Source of the DNA: Microbacterium sp. LWO14-1.2
GTDB lineage: Bacteria; Actinomycetota; Actinomycetes; Actinomycetales; Microbacteriaceae
Assembly (NCBI RefSeq): GCF_038397715.1
Contig: NZ_CP151633.1
Span: 186,001-250,000 of the forward strand
DNA length: 64,000 nt
Direction of reading: 5' to 3'
Position numbers and translations under genes: made by a program
In this document: piece after piece, positions 24,075 through 33,239 of the stretch
How positions within the stretch are numbered: position 1 is the stretch's first letter
Layout: each line of letters starts with the position of its first letter
Notes under the pieces: generated by a model
Seen by the model: the letters and a program-made list of their open reading frames with translations, nothing else
Told to the model about the DNA's origin: nothing
Database searches by the model: none

Positions 24075-25339
24075 CAGATCGCACCCTCCGCACGCAGTGC
24101 CGCGACGTCGTCCGGCGCGAACCCGAGCAGGTCGGCGAGCACCCGGTCCGTGTGCTCGCCGCGCGCAGGCGCCGCTCCCGACGTCTGCGGCGGCGTCCGG
24201 TCGAGCTTCACGGGCGAGCCGAACGTGCGCAGCGATCCGTGGCCGGGGTACTCGGTCTCCACGATCATGCCCCGCGCCGCGATCTGCGGGTCCTCCACGA
24301 CCTCGCCGATGTCCTTGACAGCGCTCAGCGGCACCAGGTCGCCGGCGAGGGCCTCGAGCTCCGCCTTCGTGCGGTCGGCGAACCATCCCAGCACGAGCGG
24401 GCGCACCTTCTCGCGGTACACGTCGGCATCGAACCGCGTGGCCATCGCCTGCAGATCGGGATGGTCCGCCCAATCGGCCGCGCTTCCGAAGGTCTCGCAC
24501 GAGATGCGCCAGAACTTGTCGGTGTATCCGCCGAAGAACACGAACCCGTCCTTACAAGGGAACAGCTCGTACGGGCGCACGAACGGGTGCTCGTTGCCGA
24601 GCGGCTCCGGCACGATGCCCTCTGCCGTGTACGACACGACCGCGTTCTCGGTGAGGGTCAGCACCGAGTCCTGCTGCGAGATGTCGACGAGCTGCCCCTC
24701 GCCCGTCTGCTCGGCGTGCCTGAGCGCCGCGAGGATGCCGATCACCCCGTACAGACTCGCCGCCAGGTCTCCGATGATCGTCCCGACGCGCGTGGGCGGT
24801 CGGCCCGCCTCCCCGTTCATCGACCACAGGCCGCCCGTGGCCTGCGCGCTGTTGTCGTACGCGGGACGCAGCCGATACGGACCGGTCTGCCCGTACCCGC
24901 TCAATGCGGCGTACACGAGGCGAGGATTGACCTCCCTGAGTCGGTCGTACCCGTGTCCGAGCCGCTCCATCGTGCCCGGGCGGAAGTTCTCGACGAGCAC
25001 GTCGGCCTGTCTCACGAGCCGGTCGAGCACCTCGGCGGCGCCGGGGCTCTTGAGGTTCAGGGTGACCCCCAGCTTGTTGCGGTTGAACTGGGCGAAGAAG
25101 CCGCTCAGAGGCTCGCCGTCCGTGCCGGGCAGCAGCGGCGGGAAGGTGCGGGTGTAGTCAGGGTCGTCGGGGTTCTCGACCTTGATCACGGTGGCTCCGA
25201 GATCCGCGAGGATCATCGAGCAGTACGGCCCGGCGACCACGCGCGTGACGTCGACCACCACCACCCCCGCCAGGGACCCGGGCGCGGCGTCGATGCCGGC
25301 CCAACCGCTCAGGAGGTGGCGCGTGGTGTCGTCGATCAT
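24074..25339 (-). CDS. CaiB/BaiF family III CoA-transferase
   Basis: A 421-residue family III CoA-transferase, which moves CoA between carboxylic acids by way of an aspartyl-CoA intermediate. The opening VVVDVTRVVAGPYCSMILAD, VENFRPGTMERLG and IIGDLAASLYGVIGIL (with the catalytic-type Asp) are conserved. It closely resembles the transferase at 46143-47372, sharing the RLVYxAxSGYG and WSMNG blocks. It lies between the MFS gene (4-nt overlap, start 25339) and the hydratase gene, which suggests uptake of a carboxylate, CoA activation and hydration. Confidence 0.9.
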   Translation of the reverse strand: MIDDTTRHLLSGWAGIDAAPGSLAGVVVVDVTRVVAGPYCSMILADLGATVIKVENPDDPDYTRTFPPLLPGTDGEPLSGFFAQFNRNKLGVTLNLKSPGAAEVLDRLVRQADVLVENFRPGTMERLGHGYDRLREVNPRLVYAALSGYGQTGPYRLRPAYDNSAQATGGLWSMNGEAGRPPTRVGTIIGDLAASLYGVIGILAALRHAEQTGEGQLVDISQQDSVLTLTENAVVSYTAEGIVPEPLGNEHPFVRPYELFPCKDGFVFFGGYTDKFWRISCETFGSAADWADHPDLQAMATRFDADVYREKVRPLVLGWFADRTKAELEALAGDLVPLSAVKDIGEVVEDPQIAARGMIVETEYPGHGSLRTFGSPVKLDRTPPQTSGAAPARGEHTDRVLADLLGFAPDDVAALRAEGAI

Positions 25340-26700
25340 CGGGTGATTCCTTCCGTCGTGGATGATTCGCCGTCGCGTCCGGCAGCGCGACGGGTGAGGC
25401 GGTGCAGCACCGTGACCGAGAAGAGGGTCACCAGTCCCGCGACCACCATGTAGAGGGCGATCGCCCAGGAGCCGCCGAACACGTCGAGCAGCTCGAGGTA
25501 GATGATCGGCACGAACGCCGAGCCGGCGATGGTGCCGATGCCCAGCGCGAGCGACATGCCCGTGTAGCGGATGCGCACGTCGAACGCCTGGGCGTAGAGC
25601 ACGCCGAGGGTGCCGTAGGTCGCGCAGAAGCCGACCGTCGTCGCGATGTACGCGACGTACGCGGCGAGGAGGCTGCCTGTGTCGATGAGCCAGAAGGCGG
25701 GGAACGCGAGCACGACGGAGACGACGGTGCCCGCGGCGAAGACCCGCGCCACGCCGAAGCGGTCGGCGAGCCGGCCGGCGAGCGGGAGTCCGACCAGCGC
25801 CAGCACCGAGCACACCGTCGCGATCGTCAGCATCTCCGGCTGGGTGTGACCGACGAAGCGGGTGCCGTACGTGAGGCTGAACGTGAACAGCATGTAGAAC
25901 ACCGCGCCGATGACGGCGAAGCTCAACGCCGCGAAGATCACCTGACCCGGGTGCGTCTTGAGCGTGTCCCACAGCGGAACACGCGCCTCGCGTCCGGCTT
26001 CGCGCATCTTCTCGAACTCCGGGGTCTCGGTGATCCGGAGCCGGATGAACAGGCCGACGAGCACCAGCACCGCGCTGATGAGGAACGGCACCCGCCAGCC
26101 CCACGTCGAGAACGCGTCACCCGGCAGCGCCACCAGCGGAAGGAAGACGAGCGTCGAGAACGTGAGCCCCAGAGCGAGACCGACCTGCGGGAAGCTGCCG
26201 AGGAAGGCGCGACGCCGCGGCTCGGCGTGCTCGACGACGAGCAGGACCGCACCGCCCCACTCGCCGCCGAGGGCGAACCCCTGCACGAACCGGAGCACCA
26301 TCAGCAGGATCGGAGCGGCGATCCCGATCGCGGTGTAGGTCGGCAGGAGGCCGATGAGGAACGTGGCGACGCCCATGAGAACGAGCGACAGCACCAGCAT
26401 CCTCTTGCGTCCGATCCGATCGCCGAAGTGCCCGAAGACGATGGAGCCCAGCGGACGGCCGAAGTAGCCGACCGCGATGCCGCCGAAGGCGAGGATCGTG
26501 CCGACCAACGGGTCGTAGTCGGGGAAGAACAGGGAGTTGAGGATCAGCGCGGCGGCCGTCGAGTAGGCGAAGAAGTCGAACCACTCGACGGTCGTGCCGA
26601 CGACGCTCGAGGCGACGATGGTGCGGATCTGCGAGGACGGGGCCGGCGTCGGTTCCGAGGATCCGGTCGATCCGCGCGGGGCGGTGGATGCCGATGTCAT
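25336..26700 (-). CDS. MHS-type MFS transporter (organic acid / betaine symporter family)
   Basis: A 454-residue, twelve-helix transporter of the metabolite:H+ symporter group (ProP, ShiA, KgtP). SSVVGTTVEWFDFFAYSTAA at helix 1 and LGSIVFGHFGDRIGRKRML as motif A are diagnostic, with GFALGGEWGGAVLL and a later GRLADRFG repeat. It is the first gene of the operon feeding the CoA-transferase and hydratase, so it probably imports their carboxylate substrate. A 290-nt region with two dyads separates it from a divergent MHS transporter of the same type. Confidence 0.9.
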   Translation of the reverse strand: MTSASTAPRGSTGSSEPTPAPSSQIRTIVASSVVGTTVEWFDFFAYSTAAALILNSLFFPDYDPLVGTILAFGGIAVGYFGRPLGSIVFGHFGDRIGRKRMLVLSLVLMGVATFLIGLLPTYTAIGIAAPILLMVLRFVQGFALGGEWGGAVLLVVEHAEPRRRAFLGSFPQVGLALGLTFSTLVFLPLVALPGDAFSTWGWRVPFLISAVLVLVGLFIRLRITETPEFEKMREAGREARVPLWDTLKTHPGQVIFAALSFAVIGAVFYMLFTFSLTYGTRFVGHTQPEMLTIATVCSVLALVGLPLAGRLADRFGVARVFAAGTVVSVVLAFPAFWLIDTGSLLAAYVAYIATTVGFCATYGTLGVLYAQAFDVRIRYTGMSLALGIGTIAGSAFVPIIYLELLDVFGGSWAIALYMVVAGLVTLFSVTVLHRLTRRAAGRDGESSTTEGITR

Positions 26701-26813
26701 GGGTGCGTTCCTTCCACGGCGTCCTCGTCGACGCCGTGGCTCCAGCGTGTCAGCGAGCAGCCTGCGCGAACCATGGCGCGCGCCACCACATCGGCGCCGT
26801 TCCGGTGGCTCCC

Positions 26814-26831
26814 GCGCACACGGTGGTGCGC
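26814..26831. promoter_or_regulatory. Dyad GCGCAC-N6-GTGCGC between the divergent MHS transporters
   Basis: A perfect 6-bp inverted repeat about 115 nt upstream of the minus-strand transporter start. It is a candidate operator in the shared intergenic region (26701-26990). Confidence 0.35.
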
Positions 26832-26882
26832 AGCGACATCCCGGTGCTCAGCCGACGCTCGCACGACGGTGTGGACTGAGCC

Positions 26883-26903
26883 CACCATCCCGACCCGATG
26901 GTG
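26883..26903. promoter_or_regulatory. Dyad CACCATC-N7-GATGGTG between the divergent MHS transporters
   Basis: A perfect 7-bp inverted repeat upstream of a TAGCCT -10-like hexamer at about 26940. It is a candidate operator for the plus-strand transporter. The rest of the 290-nt region shows no open frame that I would support. Confidence 0.4.
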
Positions 26904-26990
26904 TGCTCCGCGCACATGAGGTCGCGAGTCCGGTTTTCCTAGCCTGGAGATCGCCGCCGACGACCGGCGTGCCCGACACAGTGGAGTGCC

Positions 26991-28376
26991 ATGGACATCG
27001 ACATCGCCGACGACATCGACCGCCCCGGACTGGATCCGCGAGACCAGCGACGCCGAGCCGTGATCGGAAGCTCGGTCGGAACGATCATCGAGTGGTACGA
27101 CTTCACGCTGTACGGTCTCGCGTCGGCCCTCGTGTTCGCGCCGCTGTTCTTCCCGGGCGGCGGCGACTTCGCCGGGCTCCTCGGCGCTTTCGCGACGTTC
27201 GCCGTCGGTTTCGGCGCGCGTCCGATCGGTGGCTTGGTCTTCGCCCACTTCGGCGACCGCATCGGTCGCAAAGGCACGCTGCTCGCGACGCTGCTCATGA
27301 TGGGCATCGCCACCACGCTGATCGGGCTCCTCCCGACCGCGGAGACCATCGGCATCTGGGCGCCGATCCTCCTCATCGTGCTGCGTCTCTTCCAGGGCGC
27401 GGGCGCCGGGGCCGAGTTCGCCGGCGCCATGACCATGGCCAGCGAGTCGTCGGACACGCGGAACCGCGCGTTCATCGCGGGCTTCCCCGGAGCCTCCGTC
27501 TATCTCGGCATGGCTCTCGCGACCTCGACGTTCGCGCTCATCAGCCTGCTGCCCTCCGACCAGTTCCAGGCGTGGGGCTGGCGCATCCCGTTCATCGCGA
27601 GCATCGTGATCGTCGCGTTCGCCCTCTACTTCCGTCTGCGCGTGAAGGAGACGGCGGCGTTCGAGGCGGCGGAGCGCGAGGGCACCGTGTCGCACGCGCC
27701 GCTCGCCCTCGCCGTGCGCTCGCACTGGCGCACGCTGCTCGCGGGTATGGCGTTCTTCGTGTTCGCCCTGCCGTGGGTGTACATCGTCCAGACGTTCTCG
27801 ATCTCGTACACGACCGGCACCCTGACCGTGAATCCCACGCACGCGCTCATCGGCCTCATCGTCGCCGAGCTCCTCACCATCCCCGCCACCCTCGGGTTCG
27901 GGAGGCTCGCCGACCGGATCGGCCGCAAACCCGTGCTGCTGGGCGCCGCGATCTTCGCGATCGTGTTCGCGTTCCCGCTCTTCCTCCTGTTCCAGACCGA
28001 GAACTCGGTGCTCGTCGCGCTCGGCCTGATCCTCGGCCTCGCCATCGTGCAGGGAGCGACGATCGGCGTCAGTGCCGCCATGCTCGCCGAGCTCTTCCCC
28101 ACGCGCATGCGGTGGAGCGGCATCGCGATCTCCCGCGAGATCCCGGCGGCGCTCGTGGGCGGCACCGCGCCGCTCGTCGCCACGGCCCTCGTCGGGCTCA
28201 CGGGCGGCACGCCCTGGCTCGTCGCCGCCTACCTCGTGGGCCTCAGCGTGATCGGCGTGATCGGCATCGCGTCTCTGCCGGAGACGCTCCCCCGCGCGTC
28301 AGCGACGACGGACGCCCAGGGCACCAAGGACGCAGGCGCCGCGGAGCGCACTCCGGACGCGGCCAGCCGCCGCTGA
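26991..28376 (+). CDS. MHS-type MFS transporter
   Basis: A 461-residue metabolite:H+ symporter. The SSVGTIIEWYDFTLYGLASA helix-1 block and GLVFAHFGDRIGRKGTLL motif A are typical, as is the second-half GRLADRIGRKPVLL. GGAG five bases before ATG 26991 supports the start. It diverges from a second MHS transporter, which is an unusual pairing; the two may import related substrates under one regulator. It converges with the M20 amidohydrolase gene that ends the next operon. The long hydrophilic tail (from about 435) is probably disordered. Confidence 0.9.
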   Translation: MDIDIADDIDRPGLDPRDQRRRAVIGSSVGTIIEWYDFTLYGLASALVFAPLFFPGGGDFAGLLGAFATFAVGFGARPIGGLVFAHFGDRIGRKGTLLATLLMMGIATTLIGLLPTAETIGIWAPILLIVLRLFQGAGAGAEFAGAMTMASESSDTRNRAFIAGFPGASVYLGMALATSTFALISLLPSDQFQAWGWRIPFIASIVIVAFALYFRLRVKETAAFEAAEREGTVSHAPLALAVRSHWRTLLAGMAFFVFALPWVYIVQTFSISYTTGTLTVNPTHALIGLIVAELLTIPATLGFGRLADRIGRKPVLLGAAIFAIVFAFPLFLLFQTENSVLVALGLILGLAIVQGATIGVSAAMLAELFPTRMRWSGIAISREIPAALVGGTAPLVATALVGLTGGTPWLVAAYLVGLSVIGVIGIASLPETLPRASATTDAQGTKDAGAAERTPDAASRR

Positions 28377-28403
28377 CAGCGCGACACGCGCGGGGTCGGT
28401 CCG

Positions 28404-29627
28404 TCAGGCCTCGCCCCGCGCGAGTCGGCGCCACGCGAGCTCGGCGAGAACCGTCGCCTGCAGAGGCAGGACACCGTCGTCGAAGACCGCATGCTCGGAG
28501 TGCAACGGCATCGGGCCGCTGTCGGGGGCTGCGCCGACGAACACGAGGGCGCCGGGGACCTCCTGCAGCACGTAAGAGAAGTCCTCGGAGGCCATCGACG
28601 GCGCCGCCAACCGCGTGACGCGCTCGACGCCGACGAGACCGTCGAGCACCGACAGGACCTCCCGCGTCTCCGCGGGGTCGTTGTAGGTCACCGGATACGA
28701 GGCGATGAACTCGGTCTCCAACCGGCATCCGTTCGCCTCTGCGATGCCCGCCAGCATGGTCGGGAGCTCATCGCGCACGGTGTCGAGGGTCGTCATCGAC
28801 AGGGTGCGGATGTTCGCCTCCAGGAACACGCTCGCCGCGAGGACGTTGCTCGCCTCCGAGTCGCTGCTCAGGCGCGTGATCGAGATCACGGCCTGATCGG
28901 TGGCGGGCAGACGTCGTGCGGCGAAGGTCTGCGTCGCGAGGATGAGCTGCGCGGCGACGGGCACCGGATCGATGCCGAGCTGAGGGAAGGCGGCATGCCC
29001 GCCGGTCCCGTGCAGAGTCATGCGCAGCGCGCTCGCGCTCGCCATCATCGCCCCCTCGCGGGTCACCAGACGGCCCGACGACGTGGCGCTGTCGACGTGG
29101 AGCGCGTAGGCCGCGACCGGCCGGTCGCCTGCCGCGTCGAGCACGCCCTCCTCGATCATGATGCGACCGCCCGCCTGCCCCTCCTCGCCCGGCTGGAACA
29201 TGAAGACCACCGTGCCCGCGAGCTCGTCGCGGCGCGCTGCGAGCAGGCGCGCGGCGCCGAGCAGGCCCGCCATGTGCAGGTCGTGCCCGCACGCGTGCAT
29301 CGCACCCGACGTGGCGGCGAACGGCAGTCCGGTGGCCTCGGCGATCGGGAGTCCGTCCATGTCGCCGCGCAGCAGCACGACCGGTCCGGGGCGGCCGCCC
29401 CTGAGCACCGCCGTGATCGACGTCAGACCCTCGCCCCGGGTGACCTCGAGGTCAAGATCCGCCAGTTCGCGCAACAGGATCCCCTGCGTGCGCGGCAGGT
29501 CGAGGCCGATCTCGACCGCGGAATGCAGCTCGCGGCGGATCGCGATCAGCGAATCGCGCAGCGACTCCGCGGCATCCGCGAATCCTTCCGCTGTCGACGT
29601 GGTCTTCTCCTCGGTCGCGGGAGTCAT
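28404..29627 (-). CDS. M20 family amidohydrolase / metallopeptidase
   Basis: A 407-residue zinc hydrolase of the M20D group (aminoacylase, hippurate or IAA-amino acid hydrolase type). VLLRGDMDGLPI and MHACGHDLHMAGLLGAA hold metal ligands and FQPGEEGQAGGRIMIEEG the catalytic Glu pair, with a dimerisation domain in between. ATG 29627 overlaps the stop of the upstream ABC ATPase (ATGA). It is the last gene of a seven-gene operon with a Dpp-type importer, HyuA and DUF917, so it would cleave an imported amide or N-acyl amino acid. Confidence 0.9.
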   Translation of the reverse strand: MTPATEEKTTSTAEGFADAAESLRDSLIAIRRELHSAVEIGLDLPRTQGILLRELADLDLEVTRGEGLTSITAVLRGGRPGPVVLLRGDMDGLPIAEATGLPFAATSGAMHACGHDLHMAGLLGAARLLAARRDELAGTVVFMFQPGEEGQAGGRIMIEEGVLDAAGDRPVAAYALHVDSATSSGRLVTREGAMMASASALRMTLHGTGGHAAFPQLGIDPVPVAAQLILATQTFAARRLPATDQAVISITRLSSDSEASNVLAASVFLEANIRTLSMTTLDTVRDELPTMLAGIAEANGCRLETEFIASYPVTYNDPAETREVLSVLDGLVGVERVTRLAAPSMASEDFSYVLQEVPGALVFVGAAPDSGPMPLHSEHAVFDDGVLPLQATVLAELAWRRLARGEA

Positions 29628-30394
29628 CCGAACTGCATCCTCTCTCCGAGAGCGGGAACCGCCTCGAGCAGGTCTCTGGTGTAGGGGTCTGCCGGTGCGT
29701 CGAGCAGCGCCTCGGTGGGGCCGCTCTCGACCACTGCGCCGTGGCGCATCACGCACACCTCGTCGCTGATGTATCGCACGACGGCGAGGTTGTGCGAGAT
29801 GAAGAGCATGGAGAGCCCGAGTTCCTGCTGCACCTCGCGGAGCAGGTTCAGGATGGCGCCCTGCACGGACACGTCGAGCGCACTGGTGACCTCATCGGCG
29901 ATCAGCACCGACGGCTCCCCCGCCAGAGCGCGTGCGACGGTGATGCGCTGTCGCTGGCCGCCCGAGAAGGCTCCGGGGCGCTCACCCGCCCGGTCGGGGT
30001 CGAGATGCACCTGGGCGAGCAGCTCCCGCACGCGCGCGACGCGCTCTGCCCGAGACCATCGCCGACCGGTCGACCTCAGCGCCTCGGCGATGGAGTCGCC
30101 GACCGGCATGAGGGGGTCGAGGGCCGAGAACGGGTCCTGGAAGACGAGCTGCATACGGCGACGGGCGCGTCGCGCCGCTGCTCCGCCTCCGGTCGTCTCG
30201 ACGCCGTCGACGCGGATCGACCCGGACTCCGGTCGCACCAGACCGACTGCGGCCGCGGCGATCGTGCTCTTGCCCGACCCCGACTCGCCGACGAGTCCGA
30301 CCGTCCGCCCCTGCGGAACCGCGAGGCTCACACGCTCGACGACCCGGGTGCGACCGTAGCGCACGCTCAGGTCGTCGATCTCGAGTGCGTTCAT
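29624..30394 (-). CDS. Dpp/Opp-type ABC transporter ATPase (DppF-like)
   Basis: A 256-residue ATPase. Walker A GESGSGKST, the signature FSGGQRQRI, Walker B VLIADEVTSALD and the H-loop ISHN are all intact. The C-terminal ADPYTRDLLEAVP is the short Opp/Dpp tail; its Cys cluster for Fe-S binding is absent. It pairs with the ATPase half of the fused protein encoded directly upstream, overlapping by 4 nt, giving an asymmetric nucleotide-binding pair. Confidence 0.92.
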   Translation of the reverse strand: MNALEIDDLSVRYGRTRVVERVSLAVPQGRTVGLVGESGSGKSTIAAAAVGLVRPESGSIRVDGVETTGGGAAARRARRRMQLVFQDPFSALDPLMPVGDSIAEALRSTGRRWSRAERVARVRELLAQVHLDPDRAGERPGAFSGGQRQRITVARALAGEPSVLIADEVTSALDVSVQGAILNLLREVQQELGLSMLFISHNLAVVRYISDEVCVMRHGAVVESGPTEALLDAPADPYTRDLLEAVPALGERMQFG

Positions 30395-32193
30395 ACCGGC
30401 ACCTCCTGGTCGTGGGCGTCTCGCTGCGGCGCAGCCCCTGGCTCGTCGAGAGCCTCGGGGCGGAGCTCCGGAGGGATCACGGGCAGCGGCCGGGTCCGGT
30501 CGCTGGTCATGTCGGGCAGGCAGGCGATGAGAGCGCGCGTGTACGGATGCCGGGCGTCCTCACGGATGCGGTCCGCCGCGAGGCTCTCGACCACGAGGCC
30601 GTCCTTCATCACGATCACCCGATCGCAGAAGGCGGAGACGAGCGCGATGTCATGGGAGATGAAGACGATCGCGGCGCCGGTCTCCTCCTGGGCGCGATGC
30701 AGCACGCCCATCACCTGGCGCTGCACGGTCACGTCGAGCGCCGTGGTCGGCTCGTCGGCGACGATGAGCCGCGGCCGCCCTGTCAGCGCCATGCCGATCA
30801 TCGCCCGCTGCCGCATACCGCCGGAGAACTCGTGCGGATACTGCGTCAGGCGCGACGCCGCGTTCGCGATCCCCACCGCCGAGAGTGCATCGGCGGCGCG
30901 AGCGCGCGCCTGCGTCGGCCGCATCCCCATGTGCACCTCGGGGACCTCGGTGAGCTGTCGTCCGATCGTGAGCGCGGGGTTCAGAGACGTGAGCGGGTCC
31001 TGGAAGATCATGCCGAGCTCGACGCCCAACCGCGCACGATCGGATGCCGTGAGCGTGCGCGTCATGTCGAGATCGTCGAAGCGGTGCCCCGAGGTGGTGA
31101 CGATCGCGTCGTCGCCGAGCAGCCCGGCGAGGGCCATCGCCGTGAGGGACTTGCCCGACCCGGACTCGCCGACGATGCCGACGATCTCTCCCCGTGCGAT
31201 GCGCAGGTCGACCCCGCGCACCCGCTCGACCGCGCCGCCGTCTGCCGTCGGGAACGCGATGCGCAGATCGGTGATCTCCGCCACGATGTCGCTCGCCGGC
31301 TCGGTCGCCGCCGGGACCCGGCCTGTGCGTCGAGAGGCGAGCGTCACCGCTCCGGTCGCTCGCGCGGCGACCGCGCGCAGTCCCGCGCCGCGGGTGGCGG
31401 CGACGGCTTCGCTGAGCAGCGTGAAGACGAGACCGGCGAGGACGATCGCGATCCCCGGTCCGATCGCGGCGAGCGGGTTCACGTAGATGCGGAGGATGCC
31501 CTCCTGCAGCATCCGCCCCCAGTCGTATGCGGGCGCCTGCACGCCGAGCCCGAGGAACGAGAGGCCGGCGAACGAGAGCAGCGTCACGCTCGCGGTGGCG
31601 GCGGCGTTCACGAAGAACGGGTTCGCGATGTTGGGAAGCACATGCCTGACGAGGATGCCGACAGGCCCCACGCCCACGACACGGGCCGCCCTGACGTAGT
31701 CGCGGCCCGACACCGATGAGGCGAGGTTGTACACGAGACGGGCGAACGACGGAATGCCGGCGAATCCGATCGCGAGCATCGCACCGGTCGCGGTGGCTCC
31801 CCAGATCACCGTGAAGAAGAGCACCATCAGCAGCCACGGGAACGCGAGGAGGATGTCGAGGAGGCCGGTGAACCACCTCCGCGGATAGCGGGGCAGGATG
31901 CTGGCCACGAGGCCGAACACGACTCCTCCGGCCAGCGCGATCGCGGTCGCGCCGAGCGTGAGCAGCAGGGTGAGGCGCGTCGCCGCCAGGACCCTGGCGA
32001 GGATGTCGCGACCCAGCTCGTCGGTGCCGAAGGGATGCGCGGCACTCGCCCCGAGCAGACGCGACGACACGTCGGTGGTGTCGGCCGCCGCGCCCCAGAG
32101 CAGCGGCCCGGCGATCGCGAGGAAGGCGAGCAGCGCAGCGCCGACCACCGCGGCGATCGCAGTCGGGGTGAGGAGACGGGAACGAGCGGACAT
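30391..32193 (-). CDS. Fused Dpp-type permease (DppC) and ATPase (DppD)
   Basis: A 600-residue single polypeptide. Residues 1 to about 265 are a DppC-like permease with six helices and the EAA loop region (YVRAARVVGVGPVGILVRHVL). Residues from about 300 are an ATPase with GESGSGKSLTA, FSGGMRQRAM, LIVADEPTTALD and FISHD, ending HPYTRALIACLP. In most transporters these are separate genes. The reading frame is continuous and both halves look intact, so it is a true fusion. It starts 1 nt after the DppB-like gene and overlaps the partner ATPase gene by 4 nt. Confidence 0.92.
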   Translation of the reverse strand: MSARSRLLTPTAIAAVVGAALLAFLAIAGPLLWGAAADTTDVSSRLLGASAAHPFGTDELGRDILARVLAATRLTLLLTLGATAIALAGGVVFGLVASILPRYPRRWFTGLLDILLAFPWLLMVLFFTVIWGATATGAMLAIGFAGIPSFARLVYNLASSVSGRDYVRAARVVGVGPVGILVRHVLPNIANPFFVNAAATASVTLLSFAGLSFLGLGVQAPAYDWGRMLQEGILRIYVNPLAAIGPGIAIVLAGLVFTLLSEAVAATRGAGLRAVAARATGAVTLASRRTGRVPAATEPASDIVAEITDLRIAFPTADGGAVERVRGVDLRIARGEIVGIVGESGSGKSLTAMALAGLLGDDAIVTTSGHRFDDLDMTRTLTASDRARLGVELGMIFQDPLTSLNPALTIGRQLTEVPEVHMGMRPTQARARAADALSAVGIANAASRLTQYPHEFSGGMRQRAMIGMALTGRPRLIVADEPTTALDVTVQRQVMGVLHRAQEETGAAIVFISHDIALVSAFCDRVIVMKDGLVVESLAADRIREDARHPYTRALIACLPDMTSDRTRPLPVIPPELRPEALDEPGAAPQRDAHDQEVPV

Positions 32194-32194
32194 C

Positions 32195-33238
32195 TCAGCC
32201 CTCCGTGATCGAGGAACGCGGGTCGATGGTGGCGAGGATGACGTCGACCACGAGGTTCACGCCGAGCACGATGAGCGCGTAGACGATGACCACGCCCTGC
32301 ACCATCGGGTAGTCCTTCGCTCCGACCGAGGACACCATGATCGTGCCGAGCCCGGGGATCGCGAACACCGTCTCGATGAGCACGGTCGCTGCCGTGAGAC
32401 CGGCGAGGATGAGGCCGCCGACCGTCAGGGTGGAGGTGACGATGTTCGGCAGCGCGTGCCGCAAGTAGATCAGTCGCCGAGGCAGGCGCTTGGCGCGCGC
32501 GGTCGTCATGTACGTGGTGTCGAGCACGGCGAGCATCTCGACCTGCACGATCCGCACGAGGTACGCCATCGGGCCGACGGCCAGGGCGATGACCGGCAGC
32601 ACGGCGTCCGCCGGCTTGCCCCACCCTGCGGCGGGGAGCCATCCGAGTTCCACGGCGAAAAGCGCGATGAGCGCGACGGCGACGAGGAAGCTCGGCACGG
32701 CGATGAGGATGCCGAGGAAGGCCGACAGGGCGATCGAGAGCCCTCGCCGACGACCGGATCGCGCGAGCACCGCGGCGCCGATCCCCGCGGGCAGCGCCCC
32801 GACGACGGCGATCACGAAAGCGAGAACGGCGAGCAGCAGTGTGGTCGGGAAGCGCTGGGACAGCACATCGGTCACGGGCCTCTGCAGCCGCACGGACGTC
32901 CCCAGGTCGCCGGTCACGAGACCGCCGAGGTAACGGAGGAACTGCTCCCCCATCGGACGGTCGAGGCCGAGCTGCGCCCGCGTCGCCTCGACGAGCTGCG
33001 GTGTCGCGCTCTGACCGAGCGCCGCGCGCACGGGGTCGCCCGGCACGAGGTACATGAGCAGGAAGGACGCGACGACCACGACGGCCAGGGAGAGCACGAG
33101 CCGACCGAGGCGACGCAGCAGGAAGGCCGTGCGCGGGGACAGTCCCCGGCGCAGGCGGCGCTCCTCCGCCCGCGCCGCCAGGGCGGCCGTGGTCGTGTCG
33201 ACCACCTCGGCGGTCGCGGGAGGAGGAGTCGTCGTCAT
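32195..33238 (-). CDS. Dpp/Opp-type ABC transporter permease (DppB-like)
   Basis: A 347-residue permease: a cytoplasmic N-terminus of about 45 residues, then six helices. The first helix ends FLLMYLVPGDPVRAALG, the DppB-type opening, and DTTYMTTARAKRLPRRLIYLRHALPN is the EAA loop that contacts the ATPase (quoted from two adjoining parts). The gene starts 1 nt after the binding-protein stop and is followed 1 nt later by the permease-ATPase fusion. The extended N-terminus is unusual but the later Met codons would remove part of helix 1. Confidence 0.9.
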   Translation of the reverse strand: MTTTPPPATAEVVDTTTAALAARAEERRLRRGLSPRTAFLLRRLGRLVLSLAVVVVASFLLMYLVPGDPVRAALGQSATPQLVEATRAQLGLDRPMGEQFLRYLGGLVTGDLGTSVRLQRPVTDVLSQRFPTTLLLAVLAFVIAVVGALPAGIGAAVLARSGRRRGLSIALSAFLGILIAVPSFLVAVALIALFAVELGWLPAAGWGKPADAVLPVIALAVGPMAYLVRIVQVEMLAVLDTTYMTTARAKRLPRRLIYLRHALPNIVTSTLTVGGLILAGLTAATVLIETVFAIPGLGTIMVSSVGAKDYPMVQGVVIVYALIVLGVNLVVDVILATIDPRSSITEG

Positions 33239-33239
33239 G

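Noticed and set aside
25402..26919. A 505-codon plus-strand frame over the MHS transporter gene
   Set aside because: Its Glu/Arg/His/Asp-rich composition is the shadow of a hydrophobic protein read in reverse.
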